Shown: positions 18,255 to 28,144, numbered from the stretch's first letter. The stretch is 64,000 nt of DNA from Scandinavium goeteborgense (GCF_003935895.2 NZ_CP054058.1:1240001-1304000); one strand, 5' to 3'. The notes: generated by a model not told the origin, from the sequence alone. A program made the numbers and translations.

Positions 18255-18806
18255 CTACGGTAATTCTGGCGGCTGCCACTCTTCCACTTCAATCAACACC
18301 ACTAATGCGGCATCTCCGCCATACTCTTTCGGTGCCTGATGAAACGCCATCACGTGCGGGTGCTGTGCCAGCCACAGCGGCGTCTGCTGCTTCAGAATAT
18401 GTTTCCCGTGTCCGTGCATCACGCAGGCACAAAACACATGTTCACGACGACAAGCCGCAATCAACGCGCCTAATTCTTCTTTGGCCTGCATCTGGGTCAA
18501 CCCGTGCAAATCAAGATACAACTCCGGCGAATAATCCCCACGACGCAGTTTCTTGGCCTCAAAATGGCTTACGTCCGCACGCACGTATTTCATCGCGCCT
18601 TCGGTATTCAGCAGGGGCTGAAACTCATCGGAAAAATAGTGGCTGTTATCGGCCTGTTCCTGAAGCAACCGCTTCACTGGCACTTCAGTGATTTTCTTAC
18701 GCGCTGGGCGATGGACGATGGTGTCCTGCTTAATCTTGCGGGTGCCGGTCATCAGCTGACGGAACAGCGCCTGATCCTCTTCGCTCAGTGAGGTTTTCTT
18801 CTTCAT
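18255..18806 (-). CDS. smrB: Ribosome rescue endonuclease SmrB
   Basis: 183-residue Smr-domain protein, length of E. coli SmrB (YfcN). It cleaves mRNA between collided ribosomes, allowing tmRNA-mediated rescue. The N-terminal part ([19 protein letters not shown]) carries the ribosome-binding helix region. The C-terminal Smr domain has the [10 protein letters not shown] motif near residue 99 and the HGHGKHILK motif near residue 145. The start overlaps no neighbour, and prmB is divergent 165 bp away. Confidence 0.95.
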   Translation of the reverse strand: MKKKTSLSEEDQALFRQLMTGTRKIKQDTIVHRPARKKITEVPVKRLLQEQADNSHYFSDEFQPLLNTEGAMKYVRADVSHFEAKKLRRGDYSPELYLDLHGLTQMQAKEELGALIAACRREHVFCACVMHGHGKHILKQQTPLWLAQHPHVMAFHQAPKEYGGDAALVVLIEVEEWQPPELP

Positions 18807-18970
18807 TCTTTCATCTCATTTTCGCTTTGCGACAGTTTACCCGACTCTCTTGGCTTACGGGCAGCGAAAACGCATTTTTTCCCCGCTCTCATGACGCAAG
18901 AATGCTGATTTATCGGCGTCTTCATGGCAAACTAGCCGCCGAATTTCAGCGATGGGCCCTGGAGGGGAAA

Positions 18971-19903
18971 ATGGATAAAATTTTTGTCGATGAAGCAGTC
19001 AATGAGCTGCATACCATTCAGGATATGTTGCGTTGGTCGGTGAGCCGCTTTAGCGCCGCGGGCATCTGGTACGGTCATGGCACGGACAACCCGTGGGATG
19101 AGGCGGTTCAGCTGGTGCTGCCGTCACTCTATTTACCGCTGGATATTCCGGAAGACATGCACACCGCGCGTCTGACCTCCAGTGAAAAACACCGTATTGT
19201 TGAACGCGTGATTCGCCGCGTCAACGAGCGCATTCCCGTCTCCTATCTGACCAACAAAGCCTGGTTCTGCGGCCACGAATTCTACGTGGATGAACGCGTG
19301 CTGGTTCCGCGTTCGCCGATTGGTGAACTCATCAATAACCGCTTTGCTGGCCTGATTGCGCATCAGCCTGAGCATATTCTGGATATGTGTACCGGCAGCG
19401 GCTGCATCGCTATCGCCTGTGCCTACGCCTTCCCGGAAGCAGAAGTCGACGGCGTCGATATCTCCCCGGATGCGCTGGCGGTGGCTGAGCAAAATATCGA
19501 AGATCACGGTCTCATCCATCATGTCACGCCAATCCGTTCTGACCTGTTCCGCGACCTGCCAAAGGTGCAGTACGATCTGATCGTCACCAATCCTCCGTAT
19601 GTTGATGCGGAAGACATGGCCGACCTGCCGAACGAATATCGCCACGAGCCAGAACTGGGTCTCGCTTCAGGTTCCGACGGTCTGAAGCTGACGCGTCGCA
19701 TTCTGGGCAATGCGCCGGATTACCTGACTGACGACGGCATTCTGATTTGTGAAGTCGGTAACAGCATGGTACATCTGATAGAGCAGTATCCTGACGTACC
19801 GTTCACCTGGCTTGAGTTTGATAACGGCGGTGACGGCGTCTTCATGTTCACCAAAGCGCAGCTTCTGGCTGCCCGCGAACACTTCAGCATCTATAAAGAC
19901 TAA
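18971..19903 (+). CDS. prmB: 50S ribosomal protein L3 glutamine methyltransferase PrmB
   Basis: SAM-dependent N5-glutamine methyltransferase that modifies ribosomal protein uL3 during 50S assembly. The ATG at 18971 (GGAGG 9 nt upstream) gives [20 protein letters not shown] and 310 residues, the E. coli length; the frame stays open to 18788 but that part is not homologous. The SAM-binding motif [15 protein letters not shown] and the catalytic NPPY motif ([12 protein letters not shown]) are both visible. aroC follows after 21 bp. Confidence 0.96.
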   Translation: MDKIFVDEAVNELHTIQDMLRWSVSRFSAAGIWYGHGTDNPWDEAVQLVLPSLYLPLDIPEDMHTARLTSSEKHRIVERVIRRVNERIPVSYLTNKAWFCGHEFYVDERVLVPRSPIGELINNRFAGLIAHQPEHILDMCTGSGCIAIACAYAFPEAEVDGVDISPDALAVAEQNIEDHGLIHHVTPIRSDLFRDLPKVQYDLIVTNPPYVDAEDMADLPNEYRHEPELGLASGSDGLKLTRRILGNAPDYLTDDGILICEVGNSMVHLIEQYPDVPFTWLEFDNGGDGVFMFTKAQLLAAREHFSIYKD

Positions 19904-19924
19904 TTAAAATTCGATGGAGCCGTG

Positions 19925-21010
19925 ATGGCAGGAAACACAATTGGACAACTCTTTCGCGTAACCACCTTCGGCGAATCCCACGGTGTAGCCCTCGGCTGCA
20001 TCGTGGACGGCGTGCCGCCGGGAATCCCTCTGACGGAAGCTGACCTGCAGCACGACCTCGACAGGCGTCGTCCGGGAACCTCGCGTTACACCACGCAACG
20101 TCGCGAACCGGACCAGGTGAAAATCCTGTCCGGCGTGTTTGAAGGCGTCACCACCGGCACCAGCATTGGCCTGCTGATTGAGAACACCGATCAGCGCTCC
20201 CAGGATTACAGCGCCATCAAAGATGTCTTCCGTCCGGGTCACGCTGATTACACCTACGAACAAAAGTACGGCCTGCGCGACTATCGCGGCGGTGGCCGTT
20301 CTTCTGCTCGCGAAACCGCGATGCGCGTAGCGGCAGGGGCGATTGCCAAAAAATACCTCGCAGAAAAATTCGGCGTGGTTATCCGCGGTTGCATGACCCA
20401 AATGGGTGATATTCCGCTGGAAATCAAAGACTGGAGCCAGGTGGAACAGAACCCGTTCTTCTGCCCGGATCCGGACAAAATCGACGCGCTTGATGAACTG
20501 ATGCGCGGCCTGAAAAAAGAAGGCGATTCGATTGGGGCGAAAATCACTGTGGTCGCTGACGGCGTGCCGCCGGGCCTCGGTGAACCAGTCTTTGACCGCC
20601 TGGATGCTGACATTGCGCACGCGCTGATGAGCATCAATGCGGTGAAGGGCGTGGAAATCGGCGATGGCTTTGACGTTGTTAACCTGCGCGGCAGCCAAAA
20701 CCGGGACGAAATCACTAAAGAGGGATTCCAGAGCAACCATGCCGGTGGCGTACTGGGCGGGATCAGTAGCGGGCAGCAAATCATCGCCCACATGGCGCTG
20801 AAACCGACCTCGAGCATCACCGTGCCGGGCCGCACGATCAACCGCTTTGGTGAAGAAGTCGAAATGATCACCAAAGGTCGACACGATCCGTGCGTTGGGA
20901 TCCGTGCGGTGCCTATCGCAGAAGCGATGTTAGCTATCGTGTTGATGGATCATCTGCTGCGCCAGCGCGCGCAAAATGCGGATGTGAACACAACGCTGCC
21001 TCGCTGGTAA
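19925..21010 (+). CDS. aroC: Chorismate synthase AroC
   Basis: Makes chorismate from 5-enolpyruvylshikimate 3-phosphate with reduced FMN, the last common step of aromatic biosynthesis. 361 residues from the ATG at 19925 (GTG at 19922 is one codon upstream and out of place). Family signatures: [14 protein letters not shown], the [15 protein letters not shown] segment, [13 protein letters not shown], and [20 protein letters not shown]. In E. coli aroC, mepA, yfcA, epmC and yfcL form a run with little or no spacing, as here. Confidence 0.97.
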   Translation: MAGNTIGQLFRVTTFGESHGVALGCIVDGVPPGIPLTEADLQHDLDRRRPGTSRYTTQRREPDQVKILSGVFEGVTTGTSIGLLIENTDQRSQDYSAIKDVFRPGHADYTYEQKYGLRDYRGGGRSSARETAMRVAAGAIAKKYLAEKFGVVIRGCMTQMGDIPLEIKDWSQVEQNPFFCPDPDKIDALDELMRGLKKEGDSIGAKITVVADGVPPGLGEPVFDRLDADIAHALMSINAVKGVEIGDGFDVVNLRGSQNRDEITKEGFQSNHAGGVLGGISSGQQIIAHMALKPTSSITVPGRTINRFGEEVEMITKGRHDPCVGIRAVPIAEAMLAIVLMDHLLRQRAQNADVNTTLPRW

Positions 21011-21034
21011 GCTTTTCCAGGGAAACGCGGGAAA

Positions 21035-21859
21035 ATGAAAAAAATCGTCATTGCGCTGCTGGCTTTGCTGGCCAGCCACGCGGGGTTCGCCGCCACGCCG
21101 TGGCAAAAAATTACCCAGCCAATTCCGGGCACAGCCCAGTCGATTGGTTCTTTTGCCAATGGTTGCATCGTCGGCGCGGAAGGATTACCGCTGCGCTCCG
21201 ATAACTATCAGGTAATGCGGACCGATCAACGTCGTTACTTCGGTCATACGGATTTGATTCTGTTCATTCAGCGTCTCAGCAATCAGGTGCACAATCTGGG
21301 GCTGGGAACGATGTTGATTGGCGATATGGGGATGCCCGCGGGCGGGCGCTTTAATGGCGGACACGCCAGCCATCAGTCCGGGCTGGACGTCGACGTTTTC
21401 CTCCAACTCCCGCAGACTCGCTGGACTTCGGCGCAGCTGTTAAAACCGCAGGCGCTGGATTTAGTGGCCGCCAATGGCAAGCACGTGGTGCCGTCATTGT
21501 GGTCGCCAAAAATCAGCGCCCTGATTAAACTCGCCGCCAAAGATAACGACGTGACGCGCATTTTCGTCAACCCGGCTATCAAACAGCAACTTTGTCTGGA
21601 TGCGGGTACAGACCGCGACTGGCTGCGTAAAGTGCGTCCGTGGTTCCAGCATCGTGCCCACATGCACGTGCGTCTGCGTTGTCCAGCGGGGAGCCTCGAG
21701 TGTGAAGATCAGGCGCCACCTCCTCCGGGTGACGGCTGTGGCGCAGAGCTGCAAAGCTGGTTCGAGCCACCGAAACCGGGAACAACCAAACCTGTGAAGA
21801 AAACGCCGCCACCGTTGCCGCGTTCCTGCCAGGCGCTACTGGATGAGCATGTCCTTTAA
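21035..21859 (+). CDS. mepA: Penicillin-insensitive murein endopeptidase MepA
   Basis: Periplasmic LAS-family zinc endopeptidase that cuts D-Ala-mesoDAP and DAP-DAP cross-links in peptidoglycan. 274 residues, as in E. coli. Signal peptide [19 protein letters not shown] cut before ATPWQKI. Metal and catalytic motifs are [17 protein letters not shown] (His and Asp ligands near residues 110-120) and [12 protein letters not shown] near residue 206. Several cysteines ([25 protein letters not shown]) suit the periplasmic disulfides of the family. The stop overlaps the yfcA start (TAATG). Confidence 0.96.
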   Translation: MKKIVIALLALLASHAGFAATPWQKITQPIPGTAQSIGSFANGCIVGAEGLPLRSDNYQVMRTDQRRYFGHTDLILFIQRLSNQVHNLGLGTMLIGDMGMPAGGRFNGGHASHQSGLDVDVFLQLPQTRWTSAQLLKPQALDLVAANGKHVVPSLWSPKISALIKLAAKDNDVTRIFVNPAIKQQLCLDAGTDRDWLRKVRPWFQHRAHMHVRLRCPAGSLECEDQAPPPPGDGCGAELQSWFEPPKPGTTKPVKKTPPPLPRSCQALLDEHVL

Positions 21860-22668
21860 TGGAACATTTCACTGAGATATTTATGGTGTCACCGCTGTTG
21901 CTGGTGGCACTTTTCTTTATCGCGCTACTGGCCGGGTTTATTGATTCCCTCGCAGGTGGCGGCGGTCTGCTGACCATTCCGGCGTTGCTGGCGGTAGGTA
22001 TGTCACCGGCAAACGCCCTGGCGACCAACAAACTGCAGGCCTGCGGCGGGTCATTGTCGTCTTCGCTCTATTTTGTTCGTCGAAAAGTCGTCAGCCTGGC
22101 AGACCAAAAGCTCAATATTCTGATGACGTTCATCGGCTCGATGAGTGGCGCGCTGCTGGTTCAGCATGTGCAGTCAGACATTCTGCGTCAAATCCTGCCG
22201 CTGCTGGTGATTGGTATCGGCCTGTACTTTCTGCTGATGCCTAAGCTCGGCGAAGAAGACCGTCAGCGCCGCCTGCACGGGCTACCGTTTGCGCTGATCA
22301 CCGGGGGCTGTGTCGGTTTTTATGACGGCTTTTTCGGCCCCGGAGCAGGTTCATTTTATGCGCTGGCGTTTGTGACGCTGGCCGGTTTTAATCTCGCCAA
22401 ATCTACCGCGCACGCAAAAGTGCTGAACGCCACCTCAAACGTCGGCGGTTTGCTGCTGTTTATCATTGGCGGCAAGGTGATTTGGGGGACCGGTTTTGTG
22501 ATGATGGCAGGACAATTTTTAGGGGCGCGAATGGGATCGCGACTGGTGCTCAGCAAAGGACAAACGCTGATCCGGCCGATGATCGTCATCGTTTCGGCGG
22601 TGATGAGCGCGAAACTTCTCTATGACAGTCACGGGGCGGAGATCCTCCAGTGGTTGGGAATTCATTAA
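21859..22668 (+). CDS. yfcA: YfcA, TSUP-family transporter
   Basis: 269-residue inner-membrane protein of the TauE/SafE (DUF81) family. The family repeats are visible: GFIDSLAGGGGLLTIPALL at residues 27-45 and GFYDGFFGPGAGSFYALAFV at residues 152-171, each starting half of an internally duplicated 8-helix fold. Family members export or import sulfur-containing or organic anions; the YfcA substrate is unknown. It overlaps mepA and epmC by the TAATG arrangement at both ends, so it is translationally coupled on both sides. Confidence 0.94.
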   Translation: MEHFTEIFMVSPLLLVALFFIALLAGFIDSLAGGGGLLTIPALLAVGMSPANALATNKLQACGGSLSSSLYFVRRKVVSLADQKLNILMTFIGSMSGALLVQHVQSDILRQILPLLVIGIGLYFLLMPKLGEEDRQRRLHGLPFALITGGCVGFYDGFFGPGAGSFYALAFVTLAGFNLAKSTAHAKVLNATSNVGGLLLFIIGGKVIWGTGFVMMAGQFLGARMGSRLVLSKGQTLIRPMIVIVSAVMSAKLLYDSHGAEILQWLGIH

Positions 22669-23216
22669 TGCAACAACAACACCATTTTCAGCAGTTGATC
22701 GACATTTTCGATAGCTGTTTTGCTGATGATTTTAATACCCGTCTGATTTCAGGCGAAAACGAACCGATCTATCTTCCAGCTGATGCCGATGCGCCGTATA
22801 ACCGCATCGTCTTTGCGCACGGCTTTTATGCCAGCGCTCTGCACGAGATTTCGCACTGGTGCATTGCCGGTGCCGAGCGTCGCAAGTTGGTGGATTTTGG
22901 TTACTGGTACTGCCCGGACGGACGCGATGCGAAAACGCAGAGTCAGTTCGAAGATGTGGAAGTGAAGCCACAGGCGTTCGACTGGCTGTTTTGCGTCGCC
23001 GCAGGTTTTCCGTTCAACGTGAGCTGCGACAATCTCGAAGGGGATGTTGAGCCTGACCGCATCGTCTTCCAGCGTCGGGTTCATGCGCAGGTGATGACGT
23101 ATCTCGCAGAAGGGATCCCGGCGCGTCCGGCGCGCTTCATCGCGGCATTACAAGATTATTATCAAACGCCGACGTTAACGGCGGAACACTTCCCCTGGCC
23201 GGAAGATCTAAATTGA
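22668..23216 (+). CDS. epmC: Elongation factor P hydroxylase EpmC
   Basis: 182 residues from the ATG that overlaps the yfcA stop (22666-22670); an ATG 18 bp upstream lies inside yfcA and is not needed. EpmC hydroxylates the lysine-34 modification installed on EF-P by EpmA/EpmB. The metal-site-like segment HEISHWCIAGAERR (around residue 62) and FDYWYCPDGRD-type residues are typical of the YfcM family. Soluble, part of the aroC-yfcL gene run. Confidence 0.95.
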   Translation: MQQQHHFQQLIDIFDSCFADDFNTRLISGENEPIYLPADADAPYNRIVFAHGFYASALHEISHWCIAGAERRKLVDFGYWYCPDGRDAKTQSQFEDVEVKPQAFDWLFCVAAGFPFNVSCDNLEGDVEPDRIVFQRRVHAQVMTYLAEGIPARPARFIAALQDYYQTPTLTAEHFPWPEDLN

Positions 23217-23225
23217 GGAAAGAAG

Positions 23226-23504
23226 ATGATCGCAGAATTTGAATCGCGCATTCTGGCGTTAATTGATGACATGGTAGAGCACGCCAGCGACGATGAACTG
23301 TTTGCCAGCGGCTACCTCCGCGGCCACCTGACGCTCGCGGTCGCAGACCTGGAAGCGGGTGATGATCACTCTCCGGAAGCGGTGTACGAAAAAGTGACCC
23401 AGAGCCTGGAAAAAGCGATTCACGCAGGTGAACTGAACCCGCGCGATCAGGCGCTGGTGCTCGGCATGTGGGACACCTTGTTCCAGCAGGCGAAATTCAA
23501 GTAA
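23226..23504 (+). CDS. yfcL: YfcL family protein
   Basis: 92-residue acidic, helical, cysteine-free soluble protein ([20 protein letters not shown]), same length as E. coli YfcL. No catalytic motif can be seen and no function is established. It starts 9 bp after epmC behind GAGGAAAGAAG, a good SD, and closes the run. In E. coli mnmC follows; here a REP sequence, a terminator and a sugar island intervene. Confidence 0.92.
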   Translation: MIAEFESRILALIDDMVEHASDDELFASGYLRGHLTLAVADLEAGDDHSPEAVYEKVTQSLEKAIHAGELNPRDQALVLGMWDTLFQQAKFK

Positions 23505-23517
23505 GACCACAAAAAAT

Positions 23518-23547
23518 GTAGGCCGGGTAAGCGCAGCGCCACCCGGC
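23518..23547. repeat. REP (repetitive extragenic palindrome) sequence
   Basis: GTAGGCCGGGTAAGCGCAGC continuing to GCCACCCGGC: a GCCGGGT / ACCCGGC hairpin with a short inner loop. This is the usual form of enterobacterial REP units. It lies 14 bp after yfcL. Confidence 0.8.
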
Positions 23548-23554
23548 GAAACAG

Positions 23555-23586
23555 AAGCCCCCGATTACAAAATCGGGGGCTTTTTT
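23555..23586 (+). terminator. Intrinsic terminator of the yfcL run
   Basis: GCCCCCGATT, loop ACAA, AATCGGGGGC, T6 (stem 23557-23580). It closes rightward transcription and abuts the stop codon of the leftward GH88 gene at 23588. Confidence 0.9.
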
Positions 23587-23587
23587 A

Positions 23588-24778
23588 TTACCAGTACAGC
23601 GGCCAAACCTGACGCAGGCGCGCCATCGCTTCGAGATAGAAATAGTCGCCCCAGCTACAGCACTGATCCACGCCTTTACCGCTCGCCATGTGATAGACCG
23701 AATGCTTAAGCAGGCCTTCGCACGGCTCGTCGTCGCGAGCGAGATAGTTTTCAGTGAGGGATTTCATGACGCGCAGCGCCATTTCCTCGTAATGCGCGCG
23801 ATGCGGGTCCAGCGTCGGTAGGGCCTTCACCAGTTCCAGCAGGCCACAAACGGCGATGGCCGCGGCAGAGCTGTCGCGCACCGCGTCGGTCCCCAGCAGC
23901 GCTAAATCCCAATGGCAAACTTCATCTTCCGGCAGGCGGTTGAGGAAGTAGTGCGCCAGGCTGCGCGTGAGTTCGACCATGCTGCTGTCGCCGGTGTGCA
24001 GGTAGCTCAGCATAAAGCCGTAAATTCCCCACGCCTGGCCGCGAGACCAGCAGGACGTGTCGCTGTAGCCCTGATGCGTGTTGCCAAAGCGCGGTTCGCC
24101 AGTCGCCACGTCCATATAGTAGGTGTGATACGTCGAGGCATCCGGGCGCACGATATACCGCGCGGCCTGTTCAACATGCGCCGTGGCGGCTTCGGCATAG
24201 CTCGGGTCGCCGGTTTGCTCGCTGGCCCAGTACAGCAGCGGCAGATTCATGTTGCAGTCGATAATCATCCGGCCTTGCTGCTCAGGATCGTTCAGATCGC
24301 CCCACGCCTGAATGATTTTCGCCGTGGGGTTAAAGCGTTCCATCAGTGTATCGGCGGCCTGTAATGCCGTGCGGCGCGCATCTTCGTCACCGGTCAGTCG
24401 CCACGCGCTGACGCAGGAAAGTGAGTACAAAAAGCCCAGGTCATGCGTCGCGGTTTCAATACGTTTCTCAATGCGTTCAGCAAACGAGGGCAGGGTGCGC
24501 TCCGCGGCTTCACGAAAACGCCCTTCGCCGGTCATTTCCCACGCCAGCCACAGTTGTCCGGTCCAGAAGCTGGTGGTCCACTCCACATTTTTTGTCCGTG
24601 GCCAGATGCCGTTTTCACAGGCTTCACCAGGGAAACTGTCGCCGAAAGCGGCAATGTTGATATCCAGTTTTCGCGTAATACGCGTCAGGGCGGCGTCCAG
24701 ACTTTGACGCAGTGCAGGCCGGTCGATGGCATACAGCTCAACGGGGCGCAGCGGCTCGGTAACAACAGAACGGGTCAT
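23588..24778 (-). CDS. Glycoside hydrolase family 88, unsaturated glucuronyl hydrolase
   Basis: 396-residue (alpha/alpha)6-barrel enzyme, clearly related to Bacillus unsaturated glucuronyl hydrolase. It hydrates the 4,5-double bond of the unsaturated uronic acid at the non-reducing end of oligosaccharides made by polysaccharide lyases, releasing the sugar and a keto-uronate. The two catalytic aspartates are D113 (THDLGFLYS) and D174 (MIIDCNMNLP), with the same 61-residue spacing as D88/D149 of the Bacillus enzyme. The signature segments THQGYSDTSCWSRGQAWGIYG and WGDYFYLEA are present. No signal peptide, so cytoplasmic. Last gene of a three-gene operon absent from the E. coli locus. Confidence 0.93.
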   Translation of the reverse strand: MTRSVVTEPLRPVELYAIDRPALRQSLDAALTRITRKLDINIAAFGDSFPGEACENGIWPRTKNVEWTTSFWTGQLWLAWEMTGEGRFREAAERTLPSFAERIEKRIETATHDLGFLYSLSCVSAWRLTGDEDARRTALQAADTLMERFNPTAKIIQAWGDLNDPEQQGRMIIDCNMNLPLLYWASEQTGDPSYAEAATAHVEQAARYIVRPDASTYHTYYMDVATGEPRFGNTHQGYSDTSCWSRGQAWGIYGFMLSYLHTGDSSMVELTRSLAHYFLNRLPEDEVCHWDLALLGTDAVRDSSAAAIAVCGLLELVKALPTLDPHRAHYEEMALRVMKSLTENYLARDDEPCEGLLKHSVYHMASGKGVDQCCSWGDYFYLEAMARLRQVWPLYW

Positions 24779-24787
24779 GACTTCTCC

Positions 24788-26068
24788 TTAATGACTTTTT
24801 GCAGGGGCAATGGATACCGCGTCCAGCGTCTGCGCGTCCTCGGGATGAGGATCGCGGGCAGAGCGGCAGCGTGAAAGGGTCAGCGTGGAAACCAGGGTGA
24901 AGAACAGGGCGCAACAGCCCATCATCAGATAAGTCTGCTCGAAGCCGATTTTGGCGTAGAGATAGCCCGCAGGCGGCGCGACGACCACAGAACCGACGTA
25001 AATCATCGCCTGATAACCGAGCAGGTACATGGTGGCATTGACCTTTTTATGGAAATGCTCGGCGATGTATTTGAAGACTGAAATCAGCAGCAGCGCGATT
25101 TCCATGCCGTACAGCGGTTTGATGATTGAAATCGCCAGCGGATCGGTGGTCAGGCCGGAGGCAATCAGGCGTGCGCCGACCACCAGGCCGCAGAGCAGCA
25201 GCCCTTTCTTGGCACCGAACTGGTTTACCAGCATCGGGATAAACATCATCATCACGAACTCGGTGCCGGACTGGATCATGCTCAGGTAGCCGTACCACGC
25301 GTTGCCCTGTTCTTTGGTGGCAAAGAACGAGACGAAGTAGCGCGGGAATTGCTGTTCGGCGACAAACATCATCCACGCCACACCTGCGACATACAGGCTG
25401 AACATCCAGAATTTGCGGTTCTTGATCAGCGTGACCACGTCGCTGAAAACGATTTTGTTGTCGGCAATCACGTTGTTGCTGCGCAGCTGCTCGTCGCCAA
25501 TTTTCAGGCTGATTAACATCAACAGCATCAGCACGGACGTCCCGCTGCTGACGAGGAAATTCGCCAGTGGCGTGAGGTTGAACAGCACGCCAGAAAGCGA
25601 TGCCGCCAGCGCCCAGCCGAGTGAACCCCACATCCGGATGCGGCCAAACTCAAGGTTGTATAGGCGGCTGAAGCGGTCAGCGTAGGATTCTGACGCTGCC
25701 ACGCCCGCGTACCAGCCGAGGCTGAGATACAGCGCGCCAATAATGATCCCGAGCGTGGTGTGGCTCAGCAGTAGCGGCTGGTAAACGAAGATAAAGAACG
25801 GTGCCATCAGCGCAGAGACCGCGCAGACGAAATAGAGCAGCCATTTGCTCATGCCGATTTTGTCCATGATGTAGCCGTAAATCGGCTTCATGATCACCGC
25901 AAACACGCCGTTAATGGCGAACACGCTGCCGATGGTGATGCTGTCCAGACCCACTTTTTGGCTCAGCCACAGGGCATAAAGCCCGAAGCTGGAAGACCAG
26001 GTAAAGAAGTAGAGAAAGATAAAGCTGCTCATCTTAATTTGCGCGCTGCGCGGAGTCGTCGCGGTCAT
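24788..26068 (-). CDS. LacY-type oligosaccharide:H+ symporter (MFS)
   Basis: 426-residue inner-membrane permease with 12 predicted helices, homologous to lactose permease along its length. Residues important in LacY can be aligned: a glutamate in AASESYADR for E126, the arginine in EFGRIRMWG for R144, an arginine in VGARLIAS for R302, and lysine and glutamate in IKPLYGMEIA for K319 and E325. The LacY H322 position is tyrosine here, suggesting different coupling or substrate. It probably imports an oligosaccharide for the flanking GH88 and DUF2264 proteins; gaps of 9-10 bp indicate one operon. Confidence 0.9.
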   Translation of the reverse strand: MTATTPRSAQIKMSSFIFLYFFTWSSSFGLYALWLSQKVGLDSITIGSVFAINGVFAVIMKPIYGYIMDKIGMSKWLLYFVCAVSALMAPFFIFVYQPLLLSHTTLGIIIGALYLSLGWYAGVAASESYADRFSRLYNLEFGRIRMWGSLGWALAASLSGVLFNLTPLANFLVSSGTSVLMLLMLISLKIGDEQLRSNNVIADNKIVFSDVVTLIKNRKFWMFSLYVAGVAWMMFVAEQQFPRYFVSFFATKEQGNAWYGYLSMIQSGTEFVMMMFIPMLVNQFGAKKGLLLCGLVVGARLIASGLTTDPLAISIIKPLYGMEIALLLISVFKYIAEHFHKKVNATMYLLGYQAMIYVGSVVVAPPAGYLYAKIGFEQTYLMMGCCALFFTLVSTLTLSRCRSARDPHPEDAQTLDAVSIAPAKSH

Positions 26069-26078
26069 GATGATATCC

Positions 26079-27917
26079 TCACTCTTTCGGCAGTTCAGTC
26101 AGTGGAAATTGCGTTTTTTGCGTGGCCGACGTCAGGTGAATAACGCCTTGCTCAACGCTAACTTCGGGGGCGTGGGTGAGGTTGAAATCCTGCGGGTCCC
26201 CGGCCCAGACCGCGCAAATCAGCAAATGTGTACCGGGTGATAATTCACCGCGAAGCACCGGCACGGCGGCGCGGTCGGCAAACAGCAGGTTGCTGTTCGG
26301 TGGGGTGAATACCACCTCGCCCTGACGACGTTTTTCACTCAGGCACACAATGGCGCTGGTGTCGTGATCGCCGGTCAGAAGGCTGGTTCCTGCGTTTAGT
26401 CGTTGTTCCGGCAGCGGGCGGGAATTGATGCTGAAACCGCCTTCGGCGCAGTCCAGTTCGCGGGCGGTTTGCAGCTGGTGAACGCGTACCTGCCAGTCGC
26501 CGAGTGCGACCAGCCAGCTGTCCACGGTGATGTCGTTCCACGGCAGCCAGCGGCTGTAGATGTAATTTTCATGCACGCTAACCTGCTGGCACTCACGACG
26601 CCCGCGCCAGTAGTTGTCCTTTTCACTGAGCAACAGCATCGAGTCCGGCGAGGCGTGCGCGAGGCCAAAGCGGCCGCGTTCGACGTTAAAGGCATAGCGC
26701 GTCGAGTAGGCAAATTTGCAGTACTTCGCGTCGGTGTTGACGAAGTTGTTCCGTTCCAGTTGGCCTGACGTCAGCATCCATAAATGATTTGGCTGGTGGA
26801 CCAGGATCTGTGCGGCTTTTGGGATGGCGTGCGGCGTTTCGCGTGGCGGCAGCGGCGCTTCTTTCGCCTGCCAGAAATCGCTGTTTTCGCCCAACGCCAG
26901 CACCAGCACCGTCTTCAGCGCCCAGTACGGCGAGCCCGGCGCGTTATAGTCTTCGGCCATGATCAGGTTTGGATAGCTGTAGCCGACGCTCAGCACGCCG
27001 TCGCGGTCGAACGGTTGCTGTTGTTGCCACCACCGCAGATGGCGCAACACCAGCCCTTTGAGAATGCCTGGCGAATAGACGTCCAGCCCGGTAAAAGCGG
27101 CGGCGCTCCAGAATGCGGCCTGCGCAAAGCGGTAGGTCAGGCTGCGGCCAAACGGGATCGCGGCGCCGTCGTCGTCAAAGAAGTGAATAAAGTCAGCGGC
27201 AAAGACGGTGGCGCGTTCGCGTAACGTGGCACAGCGCTGCGGATCGACCTCTTTCATCAGCTGAGAATAAATCAGGCCGTAGAAGTGGAATCCCATCGAA
27301 ATGTAGTAATCGCGTGGGCGCTCAGGGCCGTCGCTATACCAGCCGTCGCCGAGCCAGTAATGTTCCATCGCCGCAAAATGCCGCTCGATGGTTTCGTGGT
27401 TTACGGGCATTCCGGCGTGATGAAAACCGACCTGCACCAGAATGGGAAAGAAGTGCCAGTTGTTGTCAGGAATGGTGGCGGTTTCGCTTTGCTTCAGCCA
27501 TTGCCACAGATGGTGCTTTTCCTGCTCGTTGAAATGCGCCAACAGCGGCTGATGTGCCAGCGCCAGCAGCAGACCGTAGGCGGCCATTTCGACCACTCGC
27601 TGATCGCTATGGCCGATTTCGCCCCAGTATTCCGGGTGCGCTGGGTGGGTGCCGTTTTTAATGGCCTGAATATACAGCGACAGCTGCTCAGGTTCCTGAC
27701 CGCCCGCCAGCAACGGAGTGACGCCCCATAATAAACGGGAGAACGCTTCCATATTGGCGATGCGCTGGCCGTAATGCGTGGTGAAATTCGCGAGGTCCAC
27801 GCCGCTGTGGTTATTTTTTATAAATGGCGTGACGGCATTCAGCATGTCATTCACCCATTGGGTGAGGTCACTTCTCTGTTGTAAGGGGTTATCAGCGTTA
27901 ATATGTTCAGGTTGCAC
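26079..27917 (-). CDS. DUF2264 family protein, probable cytoplasmic uronate-oligosaccharide enzyme
   Basis: 612 residues from a GTG at 27917 with GGAGGG a few bases upstream. The N-terminal about 370 residues are helical and Trp/Tyr/His-rich like (alpha/alpha) toroid enzymes; the rest looks beta-rich. Conserved-looking clusters are NNWHFFP (residues 152-158), DGWYSDGPERPRDYY (191-205), FHFYG (210-214) and PFGRSLTYR (255-263). This N/W, DG-Y, H-Y, R-x-R order resembles the active-site order of toroid polysaccharide lyases, which is my inference, not an established assignment. No signal peptide. First gene of the operon with the permease and GH88. Confidence 0.82.
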   Translation of the reverse strand: MQPEHINADNPLQQRSDLTQWVNDMLNAVTPFIKNNHSGVDLANFTTHYGQRIANMEAFSRLLWGVTPLLAGGQEPEQLSLYIQAIKNGTHPAHPEYWGEIGHSDQRVVEMAAYGLLLALAHQPLLAHFNEQEKHHLWQWLKQSETATIPDNNWHFFPILVQVGFHHAGMPVNHETIERHFAAMEHYWLGDGWYSDGPERPRDYYISMGFHFYGLIYSQLMKEVDPQRCATLRERATVFAADFIHFFDDDGAAIPFGRSLTYRFAQAAFWSAAAFTGLDVYSPGILKGLVLRHLRWWQQQQPFDRDGVLSVGYSYPNLIMAEDYNAPGSPYWALKTVLVLALGENSDFWQAKEAPLPPRETPHAIPKAAQILVHQPNHLWMLTSGQLERNNFVNTDAKYCKFAYSTRYAFNVERGRFGLAHASPDSMLLLSEKDNYWRGRRECQQVSVHENYIYSRWLPWNDITVDSWLVALGDWQVRVHQLQTARELDCAEGGFSINSRPLPEQRLNAGTSLLTGDHDTSAIVCLSEKRRQGEVVFTPPNSNLLFADRAAVPVLRGELSPGTHLLICAVWAGDPQDFNLTHAPEVSVEQGVIHLTSATQKTQFPLTELPKE

Positions 27918-28034
27918 GAGGCCCTCCCGTCAGACACGAGAAAATTAAACGTTATTGTTATTGGACTTTTACCGCGACTGAATCAGGCGGCGAAACCAAG
28001 CCTAGCCGCTTTTCTTTCAATGTCTGAGTGAGCA

Positions 28035-28052
28035 GGTTCACATAAATGAACC
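28035..28052. promoter_or_regulatory. Candidate operator of the AraC-type regulator
   Basis: Perfect inverted repeat GGTTCA-CATAAA-TGAACC in the 227-bp divergent region between the DUF2264 operon and the AraC gene. Position and symmetry suit an operator, though AraC proteins often use direct repeats. Confidence 0.45.
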
Positions 28053-28144
28053 GCTATTTTAATTTTGCTGGATTTTCCCCGTGCGCAGGGCAATAAATTG
28101 CAAACCGTAGGCTAAAAACTTAATTCTGTTGTCATGGTGGCTGA

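Noticed and set aside
18788-18970. N-terminal extension of prmB
   Set aside because: The open frame continues upstream, but PrmB homology and a well-placed GGAGG begin at 18971.
19904-20884. 326-codon frame antisense to aroC
   Set aside because: A shadow of the GC-rich aroC coding strand; aroC carries all chorismate synthase motifs.
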